Assembly (NCBI GenBank): GCA_015658495.1
Contig: DQOT01000113.1
Span: forward strand, 1-6,088
From: Fidelibacterota bacterium
GTDB taxonomy: Bacteria > Fidelibacterota > Marinisomatia > Marinisomatales > UBA1611
Direction of reading: 5' to 3'
Length of the DNA stretch: 6,088 bases
How positions within the stretch are numbered: the first letter of the stretch is position 1; each line of letters begins with the position of its first letter. This document shows positions 1-5,705 of the stretch, piece by piece. Below the pieces are notes generated by a model, which was not told where the DNA came from, ran no database searches, and saw only the letters and a program-made list of their open reading frames with translations. The position numbers and the translations under genes are program-made.

Positions 1-1433
1 GAAATATTCGGGAGATCCAAGGGTGTGGATCTGTCTGTGCGAATGGGAAGAGAGCCGCCTAATGCTTTCCTGCGGTCTATTAAATATTTGTATTCTTCGC
101 TATCCTCTTCCAAGCGATAAAAGGGCGCTTTCATGGCATCTTCATCAGATAGGGGAACCTTGAACCGGTCCCTGAAATACAGGAGTTCGTCCTGGTTCAG
201 TTTTTTCTGATTGTGCGTGATATTACGACCTTCACCCGCTTCGCCCAAACCATACCCTTTAATGGTGCGGGCTAGGATCACCGTGGGTTTTCCCTTAAAG
301 TTTACCGCCTCGTTATAGGCCGCATAGACTTTCATCGGATCGTGTCCACCCAATCTCAATTTCGCCAATTCCTCATCAGAAATATGTTCAACCCGTTTTA
401 AAAGTTCAGGATATTTTCCATAAAAATGCTTCCGGATATACGCACCGCCCTCAACGACATATTTTAAAAGATCGCCATCCACAACCTCTTCAAATCGCTT
501 CAATAGTAAACCGTCATGATCATTTTCCCATAGTTCATCCCAGTCGGAACCCCAAATAACTTTAATCACATTCCATCCAGCACCGCGAAATGCGCCTTCC
601 AATTCCTGGATAACTTTAGAGTTTCCACGGACGGGACCATCCAATCTCTGGAGATTACAATTCACCACAAAAACAAGATTATCCAGGTTTTCCCGGGATG
701 CCAGTGTGATGGAACCCAAGGCTTCCGGTTCGTCCATTTCTCCATCGCCCAGAAAGGTAAAAACTTTCCGGTCCGTGTCTTCCATGAATCCGCGATCAAT
801 CATGTAGCGCATGAACCGGGCCTGATAGATGGCCATAATAGGGCCGAGGCCCATAGACACCGTGGCAAATTGCCAGAAATCCGGCATGAGATAAGGGTGG
901 GGATAAGAAGACAAGCCGCCCTCTTTTGATAGTTCCCGGCGAAAATTGTGCAGTTGATCTTTCCCAATGCGTCCTTCTAAATAAGCCCGGGCATAGATCC
1001 CCGGAGATGCGTGTCCCTGGAAGAAGATCAGGTCCTGTCCGTTGGGGTGATCGGCGCCTTTGAAAAAATGATTAAAAGCCACTTCATAAAGCGTGGCTGC
1101 TGAGGCGAATGTTGAAATGTGGCCGCCGATGCCAGGCGCTTCTATATTGGCTTTGGTCACCATGGCCATGGCATTCCAGCGAACAATGGATTTAATTTTC
1201 CGTTCAATGTCCCTATCACCCGGATAATTTGGTTGTTGTCCCGGTAAAATCGTATTAACAAAGGGTGTGTTTGTGTTAAAGGGGAGTCGTGCGCCTTTCG
1301 ATTGGGCAAAATCAATTAGTGTTTCTAAAAGATGTCTTGTTCGTTCGTAGCCGTGTTCCTCCAGGGCATCTTCTATTGACTCTAACCACTCTTGAGTTTC
1401 CTGTGGATCCGGGTCTTTATAAGGGTTGGTCAT
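1..1433 (-). CDS. aceE: Pyruvate dehydrogenase E1 component, homodimeric type (N-terminal half, cut by window edge)
   Basis: This is the thiamine-diphosphate-dependent E1 subunit of the pyruvate dehydrogenase complex, which decarboxylates pyruvate and acetylates the lipoyl group of E2 in the cytoplasm. I translated the minus strand from ATG 1431-1433; 477 codons stay open to the window edge, against about 890 residues in E. coli AceE. The N-terminus (MTNPYKDPDPQETQEWLESI) aligns with the E. coli start. The TPP/Mg site is intact: GDGEMDE at residues 229-235 and NCNLQRLDG from 258. Histidines at 105 (GGHIS), 141 (QGHASPG) and 407 (NITHNQKK) match E. coli active-site H106, H142 and H407. No frameshift is visible. 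The C-terminal half, and probably the E2 gene, lie beyond position 1. No Shine-Dalgarno sequence precedes the ATG. An AT-rich TATATT at 1444-1449 (minus) could be a -10 element, but this is weak. The 89-nt gap after the MATE gene leaves either read-through or a private promoter possible. Confidence 0.96.
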   Translation of the reverse strand, partial: MTNPYKDPDPQETQEWLESIEDALEEHGYERTRHLLETLIDFAQSKGARLPFNTNTPFVNTILPGQQPNYPGDRDIERKIKSIVRWNAMAMVTKANIEAPGIGGHISTFASAATLYEVAFNHFFKGADHPNGQDLIFFQGHASPGIYARAYLEGRIGKDQLHNFRRELSKEGGLSSYPHPYLMPDFWQFATVSMGLGPIMAIYQARFMRYMIDRGFMEDTDRKVFTFLGDGEMDEPEALGSITLASRENLDNLVFVVNCNLQRLDGPVRGNSKVIQELEGAFRGAGWNVIKVIWGSDWDELWENDHDGLLLKRFEEVVDGDLLKYVVEGGAYIRKHFYGKYPELLKRVEHISDEELAKLRLGGHDPMKVYAAYNEAVNFKGKPTVILARTIKGYGLGEAGEGRNITHNQKKLNQDELLYFRDRFKVPLSDEDAMKAPFYRLEEDSEEYKYLIDRRKALGGSLPIRTDRSTPLDLPNI

Positions 1434-1522
1434 GAATAATATAAATATAGTCTGTCATTTCGAACCTAAAAGTTACGATAAATAACCTGTTTATCCACGG
1501 AAGAGAGGGGTGAAAAAATGAT

Positions 1523-2941
1523 TTATACCTCAATCTCTTTCCAATCCCCTTTTCTTATTTTCCAGACCATAATTCCGGCAAATAATCCCATATACAAAGG
1601 GAAGAGCATCCATGGCGCCTTAAACCCCAATTCCAACACAACCCCAAAAACATAGCTACCCAAAACGATCACACCCCAGGTTAAGCACGATTCCACCACT
1701 GCGGGAAAAAGCGTATTTCCAGCACCGGATAGGGCAAACCAAAGTGTAAAACCAATCGCATCCAAAAATTGCACAGCACCAATCATCCTTAAACCAAAAA
1801 TCCCCATTCTAATGATTTCAGGATCGTCTGTAAACAGGAAAAGGTAATATTCCGGAATCAGGATAAAGCTCAATCCCATGGTGCCCATAATGTAAACAGA
1901 CAAGCGTATGGATTCTTTAATACTTGCTTCGGATTTTTCAATTTCCTTTTTACCCATATATTTACTGACCAGCGTGGCGCAGGCTTGCCCCACACCCAGG
2001 GCCGGCATAAAGGAGGCGTGCATGATGGTAAACAACAATTCGGTGGTGGCTAGTTCAATGAGACCGATCATGCCCATGATCTTATAAAACATAGACCAAC
2101 CCACAGCGATCACTGCTTCCTGCACGCCCTGAGGAAGCGCCAGTTTCAACTGGCGTTTCATCATGGTTTTATCGGTGGAAGGGCTGAAAACAGCAAAGCG
2201 ATCTTTGATCTGGTCGGAAAAAAGAAATGAAGAATAGTGCACCGCCATCCAAGTGGATGCAATGAGGGTAGCGATGGCGGCACCCTTTACACCCATGGCT
2301 GGAAAAGTTGTCCATTGCCAGAGTGCGGATAAAAATGACAGGGATGGCACTGTTTCCGTAAAAAACCTGGCAACACCTTCAGACCCATAAATGAGTCCTG
2401 CATTGAGATAAACATTCAGAGCGTTACTGGTAACGGTGACGGTCATGTGGATTCTGGTTTTTTCCACACCGGTGAAAAATCCCTGGAAGACAAAGCTGTA
2501 AGCTGAAAAAAGAAGACTGATAAAAACAATGGATGTATAGTCCACAGCCAGAGGCGTAGCAATGGCATCCTGAATAAAAAATGGAAGAATGTCCTTGGCC
2601 CACAGCCACCCTGCCAAGGAAACGGGCAGGGAATAAATTGTTGCCATTATCAATCCATTATGAAAAGCAGTTCCTGCTTCGTGATCAATTTTTTGACCCA
2701 ATCGTCTGGATGCCACGGTTTGGACGGCAGTCCGAATTCCAAGAACCAGACTCAATGCGCCCCAGAATAACATGGCACCCATTCCCGTAGCGGCTAACGC
2801 TTCTGCACCGAGCCTGCCCACCATGGCCACATCCACCATACTCATAAGCACCCGGCTCAAATTGCTCAGGATAACCGGAAACGCTAAAGTGAATACTTCT
2901 TTTGATATCTCTTTATCTTGTGGAAAGATGAAACGAAACAT
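1523..2941 (-). CDS. MATE-family multidrug/toxin efflux transporter
   Basis: This is an inner-membrane multidrug and toxic compound extrusion antiporter, a family that exports cationic drugs or metabolites in exchange for Na+ or H+. The 472 residues match the usual family length (about 450-480), and hydrophobicity fits 12 membrane helices in two similar halves. The first MatE repeat begins near residue 16 and has the typical helix-1 signature MSMVDVAMVGRLG, with Asp37 at the place of the ion-coupling Asp of NorM-type transporters. The motif FFTGVEKTRIHM and the following helix are also typical. The second repeat begins near residue 265 (ALPQGVQEAV) and includes ALGVGQACATLVSKYMGKK. The ATG at 2939-2941 lies two bases after the stop of the small upstream gene, suggesting one transcript and coupled translation. 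No clear Shine-Dalgarno is visible. The substrate cannot be told from sequence; NorM-like versus DinF-like placement is uncertain. Confidence 0.94.
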   Translation of the reverse strand: MFRFIFPQDKEISKEVFTLAFPVILSNLSRVLMSMVDVAMVGRLGAEALAATGMGAMLFWGALSLVLGIRTAVQTVASRRLGQKIDHEAGTAFHNGLIMATIYSLPVSLAGWLWAKDILPFFIQDAIATPLAVDYTSIVFISLLFSAYSFVFQGFFTGVEKTRIHMTVTVTSNALNVYLNAGLIYGSEGVARFFTETVPSLSFLSALWQWTTFPAMGVKGAAIATLIASTWMAVHYSSFLFSDQIKDRFAVFSPSTDKTMMKRQLKLALPQGVQEAVIAVGWSMFYKIMGMIGLIELATTELLFTIMHASFMPALGVGQACATLVSKYMGKKEIEKSEASIKESIRLSVYIMGTMGLSFILIPEYYLFLFTDDPEIIRMGIFGLRMIGAVQFLDAIGFTLWFALSGAGNTLFPAVVESCLTWGVIVLGSYVFGVVLELGFKAPWMLFPLYMGLFAGIMVWKIRKGDWKEIEV

Positions 2942-2943
2942 AT

Positions 2944-3201
2944 TTAGAGTTCTTTTATTTCGATTTTCCTTTCGGAAAGAAATTGTCGTGTTTTACTACA
3001 CACGGGCGCAGAAGTTAAAACTGAAACGGCGCTGTTCTTTTCCGCCGATTGAATTGAATTCACAATTTCTACAATTCTATAACCATCTTTCATGATGATC
3101 CTGCTTTTCCTGTCAATCACAATAAAAAGATCATTTATTGAGTTTTGCTGAAGCCGGATTCGGGGAGAAAGGTTGTATTTTCGCGGGTCAATATTTTTCA
3201 T
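2944..3201 (-). CDS. Small conserved-looking protein of unknown function (85 aa)
   Basis: I do not recognise this 85-residue protein. It is probably real: the ATG-to-TAA frame fills the space between the divergent psuG start and the MATE start, ending two bases before the MATE ATG, which is the spacing of an operon. By eye the order of secondary structure is beta-beta-alpha-beta-alpha-beta: strands at about 13-19 and 25-30, a helix at about 38-52, a strand at 58-64, a helix at 66-77 and a last strand at 80-85. The distinctive stretches are LFIVIDRKSRIIMKDGYRI and TSAPVCSKTRQFL, with the only Cys at residue 68 at the start of the last helix. That layout recalls thioredoxin/ArsC-like small folds, but this is a guess from pattern only. 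There is no signal peptide or membrane segment, so it should be cytoplasmic. No Shine-Dalgarno is present. Confidence 0.72.
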   Translation of the reverse strand: MKNIDPRKYNLSPRIRLQQNSINDLFIVIDRKSRIIMKDGYRIVEIVNSIQSAEKNSAVSVLTSAPVCSKTRQFLSERKIEIKEL

Positions 3202-3252
3202 AACTGAATAAAAACAGCGGGGAAATTAAACCAGGGTTCTCTCTCTTCTCTC
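3202..3252. promoter_or_regulatory. Divergent promoter region between the small-ORF/MATE unit and psuG
   Basis: Only 51 bp separate the two opposing start codons, so promoters for both units must lie here or reach into the coding ends. I cannot identify convincing -35/-10 boxes on either strand. The psuG side is a pyrimidine-only run of 14 bases (3239-3252, just before the ATG) and lacks a Shine-Dalgarno. The other side is AT-rich, also without one. The assignment rests on gene arrangement rather than on a motif. Confidence 0.45.
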
Positions 3253-4152
3253 ATGAAAATAAACTACTCAGAAGAAGTTCAACTTGCCAAAAGAACGGGA
3301 AAACCCATTCTGGCGCTGGAGTCCACCATTATTGCCCAGGGGATGCCGTTCCCGCAAAATTTAGATTTTGCGAATCGGGCAGAAACGCTTTGCAGAGATT
3401 CAGGCGTCACGCCTGCCACCATCGCTATTTTGAATGGAAATATTCATGTAGGATTAGAAAACGAAGTTTTAGAATTCATCGCCAAAAATGATGATGTGAA
3501 GAAGGTGTCCCGTCGGGAGTTGGGCATGGCGATTGCAGAAAATTGGCATGGCGCCACCACCGTTTCTTCCACCATGCATATTGCTCATCAGGCTGGGATT
3601 CCAGTTTTTTCAACAGGCGGGATCGGTGGTGTTCATCGCGGGGGAGAATATTCGTTTGATGTTTCCCAAGATCTCACCGCATTGGCTACTATTCCCATGA
3701 TTGTTATTTCCGCCGGCGCCAAAGCCATATTGGATCTACCTAAAACATTAGAAATGATGGAGACACTTGGGATCACTGTTTTGGGATATGGCGTGGACGA
3801 ATTTCCGGCATTTTATTCAAGGGAGTCCGGGTGTTTTAGGATTCATCCTGTTTCGTCTCCCGGTGGTGTTGCTGCCATTTATAAAGAAAATGTTTCTGCC
3901 GGGCTTTCATCCGCTGTGCTGGTTGCTAACCCCGTTCCCCAAGAAAATGAGATTCCCACCCAAGAAATAGAATCCATCATTGAATCCGCCTGCAAAACAG
4001 CGGCAGACCAAAACATCATTGGCAAAGAATTAACGCCGTTTTTACTAAAAGAGATTATGGAGAAAACCGGTGGGCGCAGTCTTGATACAAATAAGGCCTT
4101 GGCTTTGAATAATATCCATCTCGGCATACAGATTGTAAAAGAATTGGCATAA
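3253..4152 (+). CDS. psuG: Pseudouridine-5'-phosphate glycosidase
   Basis: PsuG reversibly splits pseudouridine 5'-phosphate into uracil and ribose 5-phosphate, breaking the unusual C-C glycosidic bond, in the cytoplasm with a divalent metal (Mn2+). The 299-residue protein is full length for the family and aligns end to end with E. coli PsuG (YeiN). Conserved blocks in order are ALESTIIAQGMPFPQN (21-36), VSRREL (85-90), GATTVSSTM (100-108), STGGIGGVHRG (120-130), SAGAKAILDL (153-162), VANPVP and GKELTPFLL. By alignment the E. coli residues Glu31, Lys93, Asp149 and Lys166 correspond to Glu23, Lys84, Asp140 and Lys157, so catalysis, including the lysine adduct with opened ribose, should be intact. 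The start fits the family N-terminus but follows a CT-rich leader without Shine-Dalgarno. The usual partner, the PfkB-type pseudouridine kinase PsuK, is neither fused nor adjacent; it may lie elsewhere, or the substrate may come from RNA breakdown as a nucleotide. Confidence 0.95.
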   Translation: MKINYSEEVQLAKRTGKPILALESTIIAQGMPFPQNLDFANRAETLCRDSGVTPATIAILNGNIHVGLENEVLEFIAKNDDVKKVSRRELGMAIAENWHGATTVSSTMHIAHQAGIPVFSTGGIGGVHRGGEYSFDVSQDLTALATIPMIVISAGAKAILDLPKTLEMMETLGITVLGYGVDEFPAFYSRESGCFRIHPVSSPGGVAAIYKENVSAGLSSAVLVANPVPQENEIPTQEIESIIESACKTAADQNIIGKELTPFLLKEIMEKTGGRSLDTNKALALNNIHLGIQIVKELA

Positions 4153-4162
4153 TCCTGCCGGA

Positions 4163-4192
4163 TTGTCATTCACAAAATTTTAGCACGATATT
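4163..4192 (+). promoter_or_regulatory. Candidate promoter for the 74-aa membrane protein gene
   Basis: TTGTCA (4163-4168, one mismatch to TTGACA) is followed after 18 bp by GATATT (4187-4192, four of six to TATAAT), about 30 bp before the ATG at 4225. The same stretch also reads GATATTTG (4187-4194), one mismatch from the Bacteroidetes-type -7 box TAnnTTTG. This would separate the small gene from psuG, whose stop is at 4150-4152. The evidence is motif similarity only. Confidence 0.35.
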
Positions 4193-4224
4193 TGCATTTT
4201 TGGTAAAAAGAGAGATAAATAAAT

Positions 4225-4449
4225 ATGAACACAATTCAATCATTTATGCTGCGCCACCCCTTATTGAGTGTTGTATTAATTCTGCCATTTACCATGGTAT
4301 TCACATTGGCAGTTTTTTCACTGATTATTAATATCGTATTGCCGGGGCTTTTAGCGCTGTGGCTGGCCGGGTGGGTTTACACATCCATTGTGGGGCAACA
4401 CTGGCGCCGGAATATTAATGAACCGTTTTGGTTTGTTCGGGTGGGTTAG
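4225..4449 (+). CDS. Small two-helix membrane protein of unknown function (74 aa)
   Basis: I do not recognise the family. The 74 residues have a short polar start (1-12), then two hydrophobic stretches at about 13-35 and 37-57 separated by Asn36 and a Pro-Gly at 40-41, so a helical hairpin in the inner membrane is likely. A basic, aromatic tail follows (HWRRN at 59-63, then EPFWFVR), which by the positive-inside rule would face the cytoplasm. The ATG is preceded by a purine-rich AAAAAGAGAGAT about 9-20 bases upstream, too far and too weak to call a good Shine-Dalgarno. The gene ends with TAG at 4447-4449. It lies 72 bp after psuG on the same strand and may have its own promoter. Its hydrophobic pattern and codon-like composition support a real gene, but length alone would not prove it. 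Confidence 0.6.
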   Translation: MNTIQSFMLRHPLLSVVLILPFTMVFTLAVFSLIINIVLPGLLALWLAGWVYTSIVGQHWRRNINEPFWFVRVG

Positions 4450-4459
4450 ACCTTTTTCT

Positions 4460-4472
4460 TATAATCATTATA
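4460..4472. repeat. AT-rich palindrome after the 74-aa gene
   Basis: TATAAT and ATTATA form a perfect 6-bp inverted repeat around a single C. It lies 11 bp after the TAG stop of the 74-aa gene. As RNA it could not form a stable hairpin because the loop is too short, so if functional it is more likely a DNA-level site. It may be chance in AT-rich sequence. Confidence 0.3.
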
Positions 4473-4490
4473 GGGTATTCAGGGTCTTCT

Positions 4491-4518
4491 CTACCCTTCG
4501 ATAAACTCAGGGTGACAG
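4491..4518. repeat. Intergenic repeat-like element (CCCTTCGATAAACTCAGGGTG type)
   Basis: The sequence contains the inverted repeat ACCCT (4493-4497) / AGGGT (4509-4513) around TTCGATAAACTC and ends in GACAG. I recall closely similar CCCTTCGACAAGCTCAGGG elements scattered between genes in many environmental bacterial genomes, but only one copy is visible here, so its repetitive nature cannot be shown from this window. Confidence 0.45.
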
Positions 4519-4527
4519 GAGGGCCGG

Positions 4528-4550
4528 TTTTGATATTTTTCATATCAAAA
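4528..4550. terminator. Perfect 9-bp hairpin between convergent genes (possible terminator)
   Basis: TTTTGATAT (4528-4536) pairs perfectly with ATATCAAAA (4542-4550) around a 5-nt loop. It sits between two convergent genes, 21 bp beyond the stop of the minus-strand selenoprotein gene and 78 bp beyond the 74-aa gene. The stem is AT-rich, and the T and A runs are inside the stem rather than after it, so it is not a classical intrinsic terminator on either strand; a 3'-end stabilising or transcript-ending role is plausible. Confidence 0.4.
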
Positions 4551-4571
4551 TAAAATTGGGAATTTGGATCC

Positions 4572-5705
4572 TTATTGGTTTTTCAAGTCGCTGCATTTTG
4601 ATAATGTTTCATTCACAAAGCTCATCATATTCTCATCATCGATGATTTGAGCGCCCATGGGCACATTTTCAAAATAGAGTGTATTTACAGCAGCTTCCAG
4701 GATTTCACGGTTGTGTGTTATGCTGTTTCGACTCTGGACGATTTTTTCCAGGACTGCCTCCTGCCCCGCATAAATTTCTTCCAGTGTTTTTTCCCTAGCT
4801 GAATCCTGGAGCCGGTCCAGTCTTCTCTGGGTATATTTCATATTTTCCTTCAAAAAAGTCACGTTTGTCACGGGCAGGGATTTATTTGCTATATTTAATT
4901 CTGTTACATTCAAATAGCGCCCTTCCCGTCCGCTGGAATACAGGTAGGGGCCGTTGATCAATTGGCGCATCATAGGGCGTGTAAGGGTGGTACTGCCGCT
5001 GGTATAGATCAAGTCCGCTTCAGAAAAATGGGTGGGCAAATCCTTGTACGTGGATCGATCACTGTTTACCAGCAAAACTACCTTATCCACTTTTTTCTTT
5101 ATTTTTGAAATGAATTCCTGCCCGGCAACGATGTAATCATCCATGATCAATTCAGGGATGGAATCGGGAGCCAGGTCTGTTAAGCCAATGATACCAATTT
5201 TTAATTCTGGCCTTTGAATGATGATATAAGGATCAATCAAGAGTTGATTGGACTTAGCATCCTTCAGATTTGCTGAAATGAATGGAATGGATGTGGATTT
5301 GGAAATATCCATAAGGAATGGCAATCCAGCAGCCAATTCATACTGTCCTACATTGATGGCATCACAGCCAATTTGTTCGTAACCCTTGATGATGGCAGAG
5401 GCGCGATATTCCTCTGAACTGCGGATGGAATCATGGAGTGTGTGAGTGGAAAAAAAGAGATCCCCTGCATCCAGGATAATGGGGTTCTTCCCGTCCTCAT
5501 CCATATTCTTTATTGTCACATATTTCCTGGATAGACCGCCCAGTGGTTTTTTGGGTCACCCGCAGGGGTCTAACTGTCCGTGAACGCTTCCAGTGACAAC
5601 CAGTGTCGCTGTGCCTTGTCCCATGAGGATAGACCCCAGCAACATTAACAAAAGAACCGCACTTCGACTCCGCTTAGTACACGCGCTTTGCAGAGAAAAG
5701 ATCAT
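4572..5705 (-). CDS. Secreted UshA-like metallophosphatase-fold selenoprotein, in-frame TGA read as Sec50
   Basis: I read this as one 377-residue gene from ATG 5703-5705 to TAA 4572-4574 with one internal TGA (5556-5558) decoded as selenocysteine. The ATG overlaps the upstream stop (ATGA). Residues 1-33 form a signal peptide: basic KRSR at 11-14, hydrophobic AVLLLMLLGSILMG at 16-29, likely cleavage after GTA (31-33). Then comes VVTGSVHGQLDPCG-U-PKKPLGGLSRK, then ILDAGDLFF (78-85), GCDAINVGQYEL (113-124), PFISANL (141-147) and KIGIIGLTD (169-177), the order of the UshA/5'-nucleotidase metallophosphatase domain. Relatives with a CGC or CHC motif carry Cys where U50 sits. Most metal ligands are changed: DxHG is SVHG (H42 kept), GNHE is GQYE (120-123), the later H and GHxH motifs are absent, while D82 of GD remains. 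Phosphatase activity is therefore doubtful; a redox or metal/thiol role is inferred. A charged helical stretch (about 287-332) precedes the C-terminus, with Cys371. The alternative is a nonsense mutation or sequencing error, or a shorter protein from GTG 5519, which would lack the signal peptide and GGL motif. Confidence 0.86.
5526..5558 (-). promoter_or_regulatory. Bacterial-type SECIS: UGA followed by GGUCU-loop hairpin
   Basis: This mRNA element would recruit SelB with Sec-tRNA to the UGA. After the UGA, CUGGG (5543-5539) pairs with UCCAG (5531-5527), including one G-U pair, closing a 7-nt loop CGGUCUA. A further C-G pair (5545 with 5526) forms if A5544 bulges out on the 5' side. GGUCU begins exactly 18 nt after the UGA. 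From memory, E. coli fdhF has UGA, 18 nt, then GGUCU in the apical loop, with a bulged base on the 5' side and the loop G and U contacting SelB. The lower stem is not evident, but the upper minihelix is what SelB needs. The hairpin is read by eye, without an energy calculation. Confidence 0.78.
5556..5558 (-). other. In-frame TGA, predicted selenocysteine codon (Sec50)
   Basis: TGA occurs as codon 50 in the motif Cys48-Gly49-TGA-Pro51. The frame is open on both sides: 49 codons from ATG 5705 and 327 sense codons after it. It falls on the second Cys of the CGC/CHC motif of related proteins, so a Cys-to-Sec exchange (TGC or TGT to TGA) is the simplest reading. TGA ends the upstream gene at 5702-5704, so it still works as a stop in this organism. 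Confidence 0.82.

Noticed and set aside
2424..2609. 61-aa open frame on the minus strand within the MATE gene
   Set aside because: It is a shadow of the MATE reading frame, rich in Cys, Ser and His in a way typical of out-of-frame translation, with no recognisable motif.
2581..3095. Two plus-strand open frames (69 and 107 aa) opposite the MATE and 85-aa genes
   Set aside because: Both are antisense to clear coding frames and show no protein-like features.
4151..4164. Short hairpin AATCC-TGCC-GGATT at the psuG stop as a terminator
   Set aside because: The stem is only 5 bp with no following T-run; too weak to call.
3767..4169. Open frames on both strands overlapping psuG (67 and 96 aa)
   Set aside because: psuG aligns along its full length with the known family, so these are overlapping shadows.
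4572..5519. Cytoplasmic 315-aa protein starting at GTG 5519
   Set aside because: It would begin inside the conserved GGLSRKYVTIKN stretch, without the signal peptide and N-terminal motif; the same frame continues upstream to an ATG with only one TGA, explained by a SECIS-like hairpin.
5702..5704. Genome-wide TGA reassignment (code 4 or 25)
   Set aside because: The upstream sorting-domain protein ends exactly at TGA after the canonical KMLLLK terminus, so TGA is read as stop there.
4572..5705. Pseudogene or point nonsense mutation
   Set aside because: All other codons are intact over 377 positions, the TGA falls exactly on a position that is Cys in relatives, and a GGUCU hairpin follows at the right distance. 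A sequencing error cannot be fully excluded.
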